A stretch of 64,000 nucleotides of DNA from Ceratopteris richardii (Eukaryota > Streptophyta > Polypodiopsida > Polypodiales > Pteridaceae), in assembly GCA_020310875.1 (NCBI GenBank), contig CM035431.1:15231383-15295382 (forward strand), read 5' to 3'. This document shows positions 1 to 12,220 of the stretch, piece after piece. A program made the translations under genes and the position numbers. Positions within the stretch are counted from its first letter, which is position 1. Each line of letters opens with the position of its first letter. Under the pieces are notes generated by a model that made no database searches, was not told where the DNA came from, and saw nothing but the letters and a program-made list of their open reading frames with translations.

Positions 1-744
1 ATGGTGGAGAATGAATAGATATCCATTTGATAAATCCAATGGTTGTAATCAAAAGAAGCTGATCTTAGGGTTGAGTGTTGATTTCTCTAGATCCAAGGGC
101 CCAAATTCATTCAAAAAACTATATAAACCCTCCTCCAAACTCCTAGAGCATCATTGCTACGCATCCATAGGGCCCTTGCTAGCACATGGTTTCCTTGAGA
201 TGATCACCCTCACTTGAGCATGTGAGGATCCAAGGTGGGCTAGTAAGAGCATAGTTCCTAGATTCAATTTTTAGGCTTCCTCTCTAGGATAGGCTCATAA
301 ATCCAGTTTCTCTTTCTTTGTTCACCCTCAGTGGAGAGTGTGAGTCAGTTTGAGCTGGTTTTATGTGTCTTAGACTTCTTTAGAAACACATTACGATCCT
401 AGAAAGACATAGGATCAATGAAGTGGGACCTATCCTCTCATGTGTGACATTCGGTTGAACTGTCATGGTGAGAGGGTCGTGTGGACCATCTTTGACTAGT
501 AGAATGCTTAGCTTGACGTTTCACAACATTCATGTATATGTTTGTCATAACAATATCTTCCAATTCATGTCTCATGTCTCCTATGTCTTTGTCTCTTATA
601 TGTTTTTACATGTCACCTTCTATATCTTTCTATGTGTGAGAAGGCTCCGCAGTATTGCATTGAACCAGTGAGGATGATCCATTAAGGTTGAGAAAATAAT
701 TTTCTATTCATTTTTTACATCATGATCCACATGCATTCATAACC

Positions 745-996
745 ACCCACAAAAACCCATGCTTATGAATTGATTTTTGAAAGTGTATAAGAAGCTCCAT
801 TCGTTGACCATTCTTCCTTTCAAAAGTTGATTCATGTGTATGGTTTTCTTTTTGTTCTCATCATGCATACATCCACAAGAACCCATGCTTATGAATTGAT
901 TTTTGAAAGTGTATAAGAAGCTCCATTCGTGGACCATTCTTCCTTTCAAAAGTTGATTCATGTGTGTGGTTTTCTTTTTGTTCTCATCATGCATAC
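745..996. repeat. tandem duplication, unit about 126 bp
   Basis: Two head-to-tail copies of a segment beginning near cccatgcttatgaattgat (756 and 882) differ by only a few bases. The second copy runs to the catcatgcatacatcca motif that also ends the first. Near-identity implies a recent local duplication. Confidence 0.85.
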
Positions 997-1109
997 ATCC
1001 ATATGTTCCCCTTTCATAATTAAATCATGACAACTCTCCTCCCCATACCCAACTTCATCTTCACCTTCACATTTTAATCACAAAGACCTTCCAACACTCA
1101 CTAGCTTCA

Positions 1110-1320
1110 TACACTCTGTATGTGCCGCGACCGGACCCGATCCACCTGGATTGTGATCACCTCCACACCGTCGTGTTGGGGGTGCTGCCCTCGGACCCCC
1201 ACCAGGGGGCGCACTGGTCGCCTGGGACCCCCCTGCCAGGGGGCCCGCTGGCCCCCTTGGACCTCCCAGTCGGGGTTGCTCAACGCTGCCCCAGACCCCA
1301 CAATTGGGGACCCTCATAAC
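1110..1320. other. GC-rich island in AT-rich DNA
   Basis: About 200 bp dense in CCCCC/GGGGG runs sits abruptly between AT-rich flanks. It is open in several frames, but the translations are low-complexity Pro/Gly/Arg with no domain I recognise. It may be a fragment of a different repeat. Confidence 0.4.
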
Positions 1321-1490
1321 TCCCTTTCCTTAAAATTCCTTACATGGTCCAATATGACCTTCATCCAACATACAAGTTGGGATTCCCATCAATTGGGTAA
1401 TGCACTCTTGGCTTCTCCTCATAATGGGGACCTTACAAAATGTGCATACAATCATGAGGGGTAGACATTGATCATATACTAACAGAAGAA

Positions 1491-1630
1491 ACATGGATTA
1501 AGTACTTAATTGAAGACATGGGAGTCTACATTGATGAAAAGGTGATCATTTATTGCAAAAATGTGAGATTAAGCATTAGGATATCAAAGAATCCTATTCA
1601 TCATGCAAAACCAAAGCACATCAAAGCCTC
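1491..1630 (+). pseudogene. Ty1/copia RNase H C-terminal fragment
   Basis: Translation shows W-I-K-Y-L-I-E-D-M-G, then I-I-Y-C-K-N, then N-P-I-H-H-A-K-P-K-H-I-K. This is the order seen at the end of copia RNase H (W-L..LG, I-x-C-D-N, NP-x-x-H-x-R-x-K-H-I). Only about 45 residues remain, and the catalytic D of the CDN box reads K. It is a relic lying opposite in strand to the next copia relic. Confidence 0.7.
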
Positions 1631-1639
1631 TAATTAATA

Positions 1640-1930
1640 GGTCCACTTGTCATCGATACCTCCGAGACTTTAGGGGAATATTCGAAACACTTGCCGGGAT
1701 ACCAAAAAAATTACCAAAAAAAGTACCAGCTTAACACTAGAGAGACACAAGAATGCATGAACCTTAGACTTTTAGGCCATCGAAAAAATACTAGAAAAGT
1801 ACCCAAAACACATTGGAGAGACACCAAACTCTATGACCCTGAGACTTTTAGGCCACCGGAAAAATACCAAAAAAACACTAGAAAAACACCGAAGTAAAAT
1901 TTGGTAGTCTTCAAGGCCTCATTTTTAACA
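1640..1930 (-). repeat. probable 3' LTR of the minus-strand copia relic, with internal repeats
   Basis: On the minus strand, a purine-rich tract (cttgaaggggag, 1931-1942) is followed at once by TGTTAAAA, the usual polypurine tract plus LTR start. Inside, roughly 75-bp degenerate units recur containing gacttttaggcca and runs of A (about 1690-1890). The distal LTR end is not certain. Confidence 0.55.
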
Positions 1931-3531
1931 CTCCCCTTCAAGCCTTGGACTTAATTCTATCATGCCAATGCTTCTTTTGAGTTTTAGTAGCTTCATTCCT
2001 TCCAATCCTTTTGTAAACATATCTGCAAATTGATCTTGAGTACTTACATGCTCCACCTTCACCTCTTTTGCAATCACCTTCTCTCTTATGAAGTGATAGT
2101 GTAATTCAATGTGCTTGGACCTAGCATGAAAAATTGGATTTGAAGCTAGGTGTACACAACTCATATTGTCATACATGATTGAAGTATATCCTACCTGCAA
2201 GTTCAAGTCTTTAAAAAGATCCTTCAGCCACATAATCTCACATGTGACACAGGCTAAGGCTCTATACTCAGCTTTGGTGGATGATAGGGCTACTATTGAC
2301 TGCTTCTTAGAGCTCCATGAGATAGTCTTTCGTCCAATCCTGACTACATAGCCACTTGTACTTCTCCTATCATCTTTTGAACCTGCCCAATCTACATCAC
2401 AATAGACTTTTACCTGCATGTCCTCATCATAAGCGTAGAATAAACCCTCATTTACACTACCCTTGAGATATCTAAGAGCTCTCTTGGCTTCCATTAGAGG
2501 TTGTACTCTGGGACTTTGTATAAACTGTGAGAGAACTCATACTACATGTTTGATGTTTCACCTAGTAAGGTTGCATAATTCAAAGATCCTATTATGGATC
2601 TCTACAAAGTAAAATCTTCAATGTCTTCTCCCTCATTCGCACTTAACTTTACATTAGCATCCAATGGGTTTGCAATCGGCTTGCAATTACACATGCCATA
2701 CTTTGTTAGTACATCAAGAGTGTACTTTCTTTGCATGAGATATATACATTCCTCCTTGTGAATTACTTCTAGTATGCCTAAGAAGTACTACAATTCTCCA
2801 AGATCTGAGATCTTGAATTCTTTGAAAAGCTTTTTATTAAACTCTCTAATTATTGCTTCATTATTACCTGTAAGAATAAGATCATTGACATATATGCAAA
2901 TGTAGAAAACTTGATTACCTTCCTTCTTCGTATACAATGATGAGTAAGCATCACTTTTCGAATAGCCACATTTGGCCAAATATTCCATTAAACTTTTATT
3001 CTATGCTCTTGATGCTTTCTTCAGACCATAAAGAGCCTTCTTTGATCTGCACACATGATGTGGATACCTCTAATCTTCAAAACCTTTGGGCTGCTCCACA
3101 AAATTAGTCTCCTCTAGGTCAGTGTTTAAGAAAGCATTCTTCACATCTAGTTGGTGGATCCTCCAACTCTTTAAGGCCACAATAGCAATGAGATTTCTTC
3201 CTGTACTCAACCTTGCTATAGCGCTCAAAGTCTCCTCACAATAAGTAGCATAGGCTTGTGCAAAACCCTCGGCTACAAGCCTTGCTTTAGACCTAGATAT
3301 GTTGCCATTTGAATTTCTTTTCACCTTATATACCCATTTGTTGCCAATAACCTTCATGTCCTTGGTTTTAGGCATCAATGACCAAGTGTGGTTCTCTTCG
3401 AGTGCTTTTACCTCTTCATTCATTGCTTGGTTCCATTCTTCATACTTGCTTGCACCCTCAAAACAATTAGCCTCTTCACATGGAACTACTTGACTCATAT
3501 ATGCATAGTGTTTAGCAATGAAAAGATTCAT
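1931..3531 (-). pseudogene. Ty1/copia pol relic (RT-RNase H)
   Basis: Read on the minus strand, the N-terminal RT region (3531-3070) has N-K-W-V-Y-K-V-K-R, K-A-R-L-V-A and the H-Q-L-D-V-K-N-A-F-L-N box. The catalytic loop (2988-2788) reads Y-V-N-D-L-I-L-T-G, so the first Asp of YVDD is Asn. RNase H (2494-1925) has D-V-D-W-A-G, S-T-S-G-Y and H-A-R-S-K-H-I-E-L. Stops and frameshifts separate these blocks, so no functional polyprotein is possible. No gag is attached on this strand. Confidence 0.85.
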
Positions 3532-3582
3532 AAGTTAATCACTTAACTCGATATCTCTCTCTCATTGTATCTTCCCCAACTT

Positions 3583-3594
3583 TGGTATTAGAGC
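3583..3594 (+). promoter_or_regulatory. tRNA-iMet primer binding site of copia X
   Basis: TGGTATTAGAGC is one mismatch from the copia primer site TGGTATCAGAGC, complementary to the initiator Met-tRNA 3' end. It lies about 240 bp upstream of the copia X gag start. Almost no LTR precedes it before the minus-strand relic ends at 3531, so the 5' LTR is truncated. Confidence 0.7.
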
Positions 3595-3834
3595 ATTTCA
3601 AAGCATTTGGGACTCTTGAAGGAAGTCAAAGCAACTATCTAAAGCTAGTAAAGCTCTTATGAAAGGAATTGTAGCATATCAGTGAGCTACATGAGTGTCC
3701 AGAAGTGAATTTTGAAGCTTGTAGCAAGTTCCTCATTACATATTGAGGGACAAAGCTATAAGAGGCTAGTCATTTTGAACGTTTCCTACTCCATCATACT
3801 TAAAAGAAGCTTGGGAAGCATAGAATCTTAAGAA

Positions 3835-5284
3835 ATGGCTGAGTATGCTACCCAAATAGAGAAGTTGGAGAAAGGAAACTACCAACCCTAGATATTTCAC
3901 GTTAGCAGTTTCCTCATGGGCAAAGGACTATGGGGACTGGTTAGTGAAGTTGAGCCTAGGCCTAAATATGTAGAGCCACTTACTGGAACATAGGAAAAGG
4001 AAGTGGATGAGTGGATTGAAAGAGATAGAAGAGTCATATTCATCTTATCTCAACACATTAGTAATAGCATGATTGGTCCTATCCAAGACTTGGACTCATC
4101 CAAGAAAGTGTGGGATGCCTTGGAGAGATTATACTCCACCTCCTCAAAGGCACAAAAGATTCAGCTCAATAATGAGTTGAACAACTTAAGAGAGATTTCA
4201 AATAGCAGCATCAATGATCATATCTTCAAGGTAAAAGGGATTGCATATGCCTTAGGATCAATAGGGAGCTCCATCGATGATGAGGATTTGGTAGCTATTA
4301 CATTGAATGGGCTGAGGGATTATGATAAATGGAGGCCATTCACTAATACAATGTATGTGAGGGACGCATTACGAGATTTTGAGCAATTAGTCACACTCAT
4401 GCTGACTGAGGAAATGAAATTCAATGGAGGTCATTCAAAGGGCAATGAAGCCCAAGTCTTTTATGCAGGTAAAGGAAAAGGAAAGAGATGTGGACACAAT
4501 GGACAAGGAAAAAGTAGAGGAAGATCAAGCAATGATCAAGATGGAGCAAGTCAAAGCTATGGACCAAGGTGGAGAGGAAGAGCTAGAGGAAGAGGAGGTC
4601 GATATCAAGGAAGAGACTACACAAAGGAATGCTACAACTATGGCAAGCTAGCCCACCTTGCAAGGGAATACTACTCAAAGGACAACCAAGGAGGCCATAA
4701 AAAGAATCAAGGTAACTATGCAAATACTTCAAATACATCAAATAATAATAATATCTTACCCATGATGCAAAGAAATGGTAGAAGAGAAGGCATAGAAACC
4801 ACATGGTACATCGATAGTGGATGTTCAAATCACATGAGTTGCAATAAGAAATTGTTTTGTAATTTGCATGAACAAAGCACACAAGGGCATGTAGAAACAA
4901 GGGACGACACCAAGCATAGGATCATACACATAGGTGATGTTCCTTTGGATGAAAATCAGAATGCAAAGTGTCTTAAAGATGTGTGACATGTACCGACAAT
5001 CACAAAGAATTTACTATGAGTTGGGTAGATGGTTGATAGAGGGTATATTGTCAAGTTCGACAAAAAAGGATGTTTTCTGGAAGTCCGAAAGTAAGCTACA
5101 ATTTGATAGCTGAAGGAAAAAAGGAAGGAAGACTATTCACCATGGAGGTAAAACCACCTTCATCACATACAATCTATTTGATAATCGAAAGTAATAAAAT
5201 AGCTTAGATGGATCTATGGCACAAGAGGATTGGCCACATAAACCTTCAAAAGTTGAAGGATATGCAAAGGAGAGGAATGGTAAG
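3835..5284 (+). pseudogene. copia X gag-protease-preintegrase relic
   Basis: The frame opens with ATG at 3835 and carries in-frame stops near 3890 and 3991. From 4003 it is open for 327 codons with the UBN2-type Gag fold (W-D-A-L-E-R-L-Y; I-N-D-H-I-F-K-V; L-N-G-L-R-D-Y). The zinc knuckle is damaged: CYNYGKLAHLAREYY keeps the first Cys and the His but lacks the other Cys residues. The protease motif T-W-Y-I-D-S-G-C-S-N-H-M is intact. After a stop at 4984 the preintegrase W-H-K-R-I-G-H-I-N-L is readable to about 5284 in shifted frames. A second copy of this family lies on the minus strand at 59907-61795. Confidence 0.85.
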
Positions 5285-5431
5285 TGCCTAGTATTATGAA
5301 CTTAATTTTGGGTGTTTAGCATGCGGATCAAGAATTGGAAGTGATCCTTAATAAGCGTGGTTGTTTCATACATGTTTTCAAGCATGGCTAAAGAGGGAAA
5401 TTTCTTAGTCATGGAAAGAAAATGGGTAAAC
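5285..5431 (+). pseudogene. copia Y preintegrase relic, left part
   Basis: A short copia segment (N-K-R-G-C-F-I-H-V-F, then K-M-G-K) runs into the TAAAC duplication. It continues in frame beyond chromovirus G at 55236 as L-F-T-F-D-V-A-R-P. It therefore marks the pre-insertion target of G. One in-frame stop is present. Confidence 0.7.
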
Positions 5432-5680
5432 TGTGAGGCTCTCCTCAAAACAAGACATGCGAATGATGTGTGTGCCACTCTCCTCCCATCCATTTATATC
5501 CTATTGTATCTAAAATAGCAGTGATCTGGAATGATCTAGTGTCGCCATGTGGCTAGCATGCAACACTCATCCCCACTAACCATCAAATACCTTAGGATAT
5601 ACCCCCGAGCTTAGGACCTTGGCTAACTAGCCCTCGTCCCACACACACATGGAATGGTCTCTGTAGACCAATGTCTAAAA
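5432..5680 (-). repeat. 3' LTR of chromovirus G
   Basis: It matches the copy at 54985-55230 over its whole length with scattered differences. On the minus strand it carries a TATA-like gatataaatgg. The outermost TG at its 5' end reads TT here, while the other copy keeps TG...CA. The TAAAC duplication directly abuts it. Confidence 0.9.
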
Positions 5681-5693
5681 CTCTCTCCCCCTT

Positions 5694-7648
5694 CTAAAGA
5701 TCATTGTCCTCAATGATCAATGAGGGAAAGTACTTGCAAACCAGAGCTGCTAATTCCCAAGTAGAGTCAGTAAGTGGTAATCCTCTCCAGTCTACCAAAT
5801 ACTCTTGGATGACACGATTTCTTAGCCGTTTCTGTCTCCTATCTAGTATTCTGTCTGGAGAATGATATGCTCTATCCGTTTCTTGAAGGAAGCCTTAGTC
5901 TCCTTCCTCAAAGGATCTAGGAGATCTTTTTGTATCAGCATACTCTTTGGCTCTATCAGCTGCTTGGTGCATCTTGGCTTTAGCTATTTCAAGCTTCGCT
6001 TGAAGATTCGCTAAGAACTCAAAAGCACTAGGACATTTCTTAGGCATTCCTATGGTTGTGGGAGCAGTGGGATTCATGCCATAGTTCATCTCGAAAGGAG
6101 ACATCCCAGTCACCTTGTGAGGTCTATTGTTATAAGCAAACTCTACTAATGGCAAATAACTATCCCAAATCTGTCTGTCTCTCAGAAACATATGCCCGTA
6201 ACATATCCTCTAGAATTTGGTTGACCCTCTCGGTCTGACCATCTGTTTGTGGATGATCACCACTACTCATTTTTAGTGACACTTTCAGTTTGTCAAATAC
6301 AAACTTCTAGAAGTGTCCTGTAAATCTGATATCCCTATCTGAGACTATGCATGTAGGTATCCCATGCAATTTGAAGATATTCTGGATAAACAACTCCGCT
6401 ACCTATGGAGCTTCTATCGTCTCCTGCGTGGGTATGAAATGAGCCATCTTGCTCAGTCTATCTAGCACAACTAGGATTGTATCCCACTTCCTTTGGGTCC
6501 ATGGTAACCCCACTATGAAGTCCATGGATATACTATCCCAATTATGATCTGGAACTTGTAAAGGATGTAAAAGACCTGGTGTCTTTACCCTTTCTGCTTT
6601 GTTGACTTGACACAAAAATCATTGTTGAACATAAGTATGGATATCTCTAGCTAATCCAGGCCACCAAAATGTTCTTCTAACAAGCTGTATTGTCTTGTCA
6701 ACACCAGGATGTCCTGCGCAGGGAACATCATGGTTATCATGCATGACTTTCTTTCTCAAATTCCGAGAATCTGGCACACAAACCTTTCCTTTCCGCTTCA
6801 CTATTCCATTCTCCTGTGAGAAATTAGAATACGGAATGGACTTGTTTGCTCTAGTAGAAGAAGAAACAACTGGAACTGTCCCCTCTCCTAAAATAGATTC
6901 ATCATTAATGGCTCTAACTATTTGTAACAAATGTGGATCTTCCACCTGTGCTTCCTTAATTTCTTGAAGCAATGAGCTTTCTAAAAATGTAAAGCTCATT
7001 TGATACATTATACGAGATAATGCATCAGCTACTATATTTTCTTTGCCTCTTCTATACAAGATTTCCATGTGAAATTCCTGCATGAGCTCAGCCCAACGAG
7101 CCTATTGGCCTCGAAGATCTGGCCGACTACAAAAATACTTGAGTGTATGATGATCTGTGAATACCTTAAAGTCTGCACCATAAAGATAGTGTCTCCAAAC
7201 TTTAAGTGCATGCACCACCGCATACAACTCTTGTTCATGCACTGTCCAATTGCGTTGTGCACTACTTAACTTCTTACTTTCAAAAGCTATTGGCCTGCCA
7301 TCTTGACTCAAGACTGCACATATGGCTATGCCACTAGCATCCGTCTCTAACTCAAATGGTTTTTGAGGATCCACCACTTTGAGTATAGGAGCCTCTAAAA
7401 CAGCTTGTTTTAGAGTATCAAAACTCTCTTGCTGCTCTTGCTTCCATGCAAATGGAATTTTGCCTTGAAGAAAGTTTGTCATAGGTGCTGCTATCGACGA
7501 ATATGAAGAGATGAATTTCGGATAGAAATCGGAAAGTCCTAAGAATGACCGTAACTGCCCCTCATCCTGAGGAGTAGGCCATGATAAAATAATTGAAACC
7601 TTCTTGGGATCCATCTGAACCTCATCGGCTGAAATCACATGCCCTAGA
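5694..7648 (-). pseudogene. chromovirus G pol, distal part (RT end, RNase H, integrase, chromodomain)
   Basis: Minus-strand translation from 7648 begins G-H-V-I-S and runs through the RT thumb (L-R-S-F-L-G-L-S-D-F-Y) and RNase H (F-E-L-E-T-D-A-S-G; V-F-T-D-H-H-T-L-K-Y). The zinc-binding H-P-G-V-D-K-T region follows (about 6700-6620), then integrase (S-M-D-F-I-V-G-L-P; I-V-S-D-R-D; D-G-Q-T-E-R-V-N-Q). A chromodomain closes the frame at about 5850-5700 (E-Y-L-V-D-W-R-G-L-P, then T-W-E), with a TAG at 5696-5694 directly before the polypurine tract. Stops near 7100 and 6617 and several later frameshifts break it. The proximal half is at 51014-53503. Confidence 0.9.
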
Positions 7649-8089
7649 TGTAATAAAGTAAGTCTATGATCCAAGGGTCTCGCCGGTTCAGATAGATCTA
7701 AAATTGGTCACCGTTTGCTCATCTGTGTGTATGACCAAAGATCTTGAGTTTAGACTTACTAGGAGGTCTTGTCCTCCTGTGAAGAAGTGATCCACTTAGC
7801 TTAGTGGTTAAGTCTCAAGGATGTGAAGGAGGAGGTCTTGGGTTCAATCCCCATGGTGGACATGGGGAGAGTATTTTTCCCAAAGATATCTAGAGCCTTC
7901 TAGAAGCATCCACTTGAGTTAACTCGAGTGAACTAGGACACTTGGTGCACATGGAGTTACATGGCCGACACATGGTTGGCTAGTATCCACCTGCCCAAGA
8001 AGGCAGTCCCCTGGAGAGAGCTATATATAGAGGCAGTTGGTTGGGAGGAGAGTCTAGCACGTGGTGGTCATAATCTTTAGGTTGTTGCA
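7649..8089 (+). repeat. left LTR of element O, with internal tRNA-like boxes
   Basis: It spans TGTAATAAAG to GGTTGTTGCA. A TATA box (ctatatatag, 8031-8040) is the likely Pol II promoter. Upstream lies tagcttagtgg (7797-7807), about 34 nt before ggttcaatccc (7841-7851). These match Pol III box A and box B at tRNA-like spacing, and both are preserved in the right LTR. Confidence 0.88.
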
Positions 8090-11000
8090 TTGGTATCAAA
8101 GCTCAAGGTTGAGCTTCCATAGAGACCTTGATGGGCCTTCATCATTGTCATCACACAAGATTTAATGGAAACCTTGGGTTTTATTGATGGTGACGATGTT
8201 CTCCATTTTCAACGCTCGCAAATGTTTTGGTTTCTCTCTGAGTGACTTCTTTCATATTTTTTCGCGGGTGTTTCTCTTGTTCTCTCGAACCTGTTTTGAT
8301 GTAGCATAAAGAAGTTTCTGATTTCTCAGAGCAGATTCATTGAAGTCTGGTACGAACCGTGTTCCTCTCATGCCTGAATGCTTGTTCTAATCACATGACC
8401 TTCATCTATGGATTTACTATCGTCAATCGAAATCAATCTTATTGAATAGAACCTTATCTATTCTTTTCTCCATCGAGGCTCTCATGCGGAACAATTTGAA
8501 CACAGTGATCTTGTTAAGCTTCATTTACTGCTATATCTGTGCATGGTTAGAGCATTCATGGAGATCTTGTGAGGGATCATCATCTTGCCCGAGCATTCAT
8601 ATGCGCTTTTGTCATTGGAAATCATTTTCTTGCATCCGTTTTACGTTTGCGTGAATGTTTTCTCCTTGGAAAGGCACTTAGCCAATGAAGCAAGCCATGT
8701 TGGTGATCAGAACCTATCTGCTGCGCGTTGAACTTCTTTAGTCACAAGAAAAAGAACAAATCATCATCCACAGACGACTACAAAAGGGATGTGAGCCCGT
8801 GATGACGCAAACCTGAAGGATATGCTTTATCACATAGATCAAGCATTTTTGGTAATGCATTTATTTATACAAAATTATAATAGTTGGCGCTGCAGAGCCT
8901 TCTGAAACAATAAAAAAGGCAGAAGCAAGTTATCTGCACAGGTTCGCGACACAGGTCTTGAACCCGGTACCGGATGATCTCGTTCATGCTTCAACCACAT
9001 AGACATGAACTAGAGGCTCGTGCTGATGATTTATAAGATTCTGTTACATAAAAAACTCTCATCTAATTTATTTTATGCGCTGCCTACGCCAGCAAGAATG
9101 GTTATGTGCAATTCGCAAGATACGAACGATGGTCATTCTGCTTCTCAGCTGCGGCGGATTCACAAGCACACAGTACATCCGACATGTATTTGTCATTTGT
9201 CACGCGTGCTTCTTATGTATATGATATACATATGATATACCTCTCGTGGAGCTAAGATATAGCAGAGCAACAAAAGGGATGGATTATCAGAAAGTCTGAG
9301 GCAAGATTTAAACTCGGGATGCTGCAATAACAAGGCCTCTGCTCTATCCACCAGACAGGAAAAGGCACTAATTCTCTCAGGCAGATTTGAATTTCCAACC
9401 TCTGTAGAGGAGGTCGTGGTCATTACTTCGCAAAGCTCTCTGACGCTAGCTGGTCCAAGCTTGAATATAACACAAAATCTTATCGAGGTTCTTTGCTTAC
9501 CCACGGGATTTTTAGTGTAATGGCGCGACTCGAACTCGGGACCTGAATGGCAGAAATATATCCTCTATCCAACATGACAAGCGTCGGATATACACTAAGG
9601 ACTTGCTAGTATATGGAAGGCATTACAAGATAATCATCTAAAAAGCAGAAAATACTATGTACCTCTGGTGGACATAGGGGGATCGAACTTTCGACCTTAT
9701 AGGAATGGCACTAGACATCCGTTAAACTGTCTATAGCTCTTCATATCTCGAAAATATCTTGGCTTATTATTGTACCAATGATAAGCATTTAAAAGTGGCT
9801 TCCATGGGTTCAAGAAATACCAAATTTTTGAAACAAACCTGAACCTGCTATTCCACATAGTTTGGATCCATGTGGGGTTGTTTTTGGGCTCTTTCATCAG
9901 CTATGCTCTAGCTATGAAAGATTATTGGAGCAAAAAGCACACGGTGGAGCTTTCCCATGAAGGAGAAGATATTTGGTTATTATAACTCTTGCCCACCATT
10001 GAAGATGCTAGGATGAGGATCAAAAAGGGTGGAGGATGGCTCTTCCTGAGGAACAATGGAAGGACGTAGCTCAATTGCAAGATAAGTATTTTCCAAGTTA
10101 CTGATTGGTTTCAATATTTATTTTTTGCTCTCTGCTTTCATGTAGGATGCATTTTTATCATTGAAGTATAGAGGTAAACTTCATTTTTGAGAATCTTGAT
10201 GCAAATCATTGAAAGCTAAAAGAAAGAGGATAAATATATTGAAACACTCATTAAACACAAGCATGCATCTCCGAAAGATTGTTGGTGCATCTCTCCTTTC
10301 AAAAGAATGTTTTCAGGCACCATACACATTTTCTTCTTGCTTGCAAAAGGAACAGGATGCACTCAAGTCTGTGCACATGTATATTTATAACCTTTTGTAA
10401 GGTAGAGGATAGATTGTTTGTGCATAGATGATTGGACATGTCAAGCTCAAGAATTTCTTGATTTAGGTTCGATGCATGAAAGGAGAATGTCAACACATGC
10501 ATTCACTCACATTCATTTGCATGCAAGAACAGACATTTTTATATGCATGATTGTTGGTAGTTGAATACTTATGTTAAGCACTTTTCTGAGGATGAGAAAA
10601 TTATACTTGGTGTTTGTTTAAGCTAATCAGAGCTTAAAGAAGAAACCCAAGTAATCTTTAGGAATTAAACTACTTTCTAAAAGTTAAGCCAATAAAGAAA
10701 ATAGCCTAGTTAACTATTACTTTAGTTAAAAAGGAATATCTTTTGGACAAGCAAAAAAGCCTTAAGTCTTATTCTTGTTCATAGTCAAGATTTCTTTTAG
10801 AGAGATTATTCCAGTAAAACTAAGGATTCCAAGACGAATCATTGGACTGGAAAGCAAAAGATTCCAAGATGAATCACTAGCTTTGTATTACTTGATTCCT
10901 TGACAGGAATCTTAAGTTCTTGAAAGAAAAATCTCCATTGATGTGAGACTAGAATCTTTCAAGTAGGTTTGATAGCTAGTAGTTCCCAGCAGTTCCCAAA

Positions 11001-11917
11001 CCATCAGTATTGGTACTTAAGTACAAATATTGATATAACCTAAAGGTGTATCAAAGATTCTTAGCTTTGGAATCTGACAGGTATCAGTGTATGCCTAGAC
11101 TTGAGACGAGAAAAGATCTCTAAAAGCCCATGGGTAAGCGAAGACACTTTTGTTAGTTTGAGAGATCTTAATAATAAAGACTAAGTCTTTATTTTAGTCC
11201 CAAGATCAACCAGACTTGATCAAACTTGGCCAAGATTGTCCAAGAATGTGTGATAGGAACTACTTTATAGATTGCCCAAGTATTGGCAATAAAATTCCTT
11301 TCGTAATATATTCACTTAAGTTCCATTTTCCAATGGAAAAAAAGTGAATAGAGTAAGCTGTTCCAAGCTTGAACAACGTGAAGGAATTCCAAGAATGTAG
11401 TTTGCAATCGTGAAAATGATACGTAAGTCTTTGGAAGGTAAAACATAATGTTTACCTATCCTTAAAGGGATTTTGGTACAAATCCAAAGAGCATGAGCGG
11501 ATGTTTAAGATTTATGCAGTAGAGAGATTCATATAAAGTCCTGGCCAGGATAGGTACCTAAAAGCATTAGTAAGAAAGGAATCTAAAGACAAGACGTTAA
11601 AAGCTCTTGTCACTACAAATTGGTTGAGAATAAACCAATTGAACTTGAATTTATGAAATTTCAAGTACTTGGAATTTGAATTGGTTTTCATTTGAAAACC
11701 CTAGAAAAGAAGGATGGATGTTCCATCAAAAGGTTTTTCAAGTTCCCCAAGAAAAGCACAAGATCGTGAAACGATCATATGAAGGGATCAAAAACCTAGA
11801 AAATCAAGTTAGAGATAATGCCTGAAACTTCGAAATTCTCGTAAAGAATTGAAGAAAGAAGGTACTCTATCAAGATATGTTTAGACTTTAGGATAAATTC
11901 ACTCACACGTCAACGTA
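8090..11917. other. element O interior, left part (no coding found)
   Basis: Starts with the primer binding site. I find no retroviral domain in any frame over 3.8 kb. A cluster of tRNA-like sequences lies at 8948-9734. From about 10600 the sequence is AT-rich with scattered short repeats such as agattccaagatgaatca. It continues after copia A at 48852. Confidence 0.6.
8948..9734 (-). repeat. cluster of four degenerate tRNA-like sequences
   Basis: On the minus strand four stretches pair a D-arm/box A-like string with a T-arm/box B-like string at tRNA spacing. They are 9734-9675 (agttcgatccccc), 9579-9523 (tgttggatagagga ... gagttcgagtc), 9357-9303 (ggtggatagagca ... gagtttaaatc) and 9007-8948 (tgtggttgaagcatg ... 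gggttcaagacc). T stems pair only partly, so these are unlikely to be working tRNA genes. They look like tRNA-derived (SINE-like) remnants. I give no anticodon identity. Confidence 0.5.
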
Positions 11918-11922
11918 AGTAT

Positions 11923-12220
11923 TGTTACCGTTAGTGTCCATGTGAAAGGCCAAATGGCCACTGGACACTTCTTTGTATATGTTCTTCAATAAAACATATA
12001 GTGGCCTGGTCAATCACAGACTGTAAGTTTGACCGCATTTGTAAGACCTAAAAAGTTTGTCTTCGTGCTTCCTGTGTACTGTGTTTTCTGCATATCTACA
12101 GCCTCTCTTTGCGGAGTGTTGTGTGCGGCCTCAGGAGCTCGGTTTTCTACTCGGAGCGTATCGTTGTAGAGCTCTCGAGAAGGAGAGCGCACTGTGGTGC
12201 ATCGCCATCGAAATACTTCA
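11923..12220 (+). repeat. left LTR of copia A
   Basis: TG...CA ends, 298 bp, followed directly by the Met-tRNA primer site. AATAAA occurs in ttcaataaaacat (about 11990), a possible poly(A) signal. AGTAT abuts the outer edge. Confidence 0.92.

Larger units (their letters stand above)
1..1490. other. non-coding, repeat-bearing left edge
   Basis: I recognise no coding sequence here; the open frames are short and without known motifs. A string resembling a TATA box (ctatataaaccc) lies near 119-130, so this could be a decayed LTR or leader. The stretch contains a 126-bp tandem duplication (745-996) and a GC-rich block (1110-1320), listed separately. Confidence 0.5.

Noticed and set aside
1078..1464. 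Overlapping frames in the GC-rich block
   Set aside because: Open on both strands because of composition; no recognisable domain.
8948..9734. Functional tRNA genes
   Set aside because: T stems and acceptor stems pair poorly by eye; listed only as tRNA-like.
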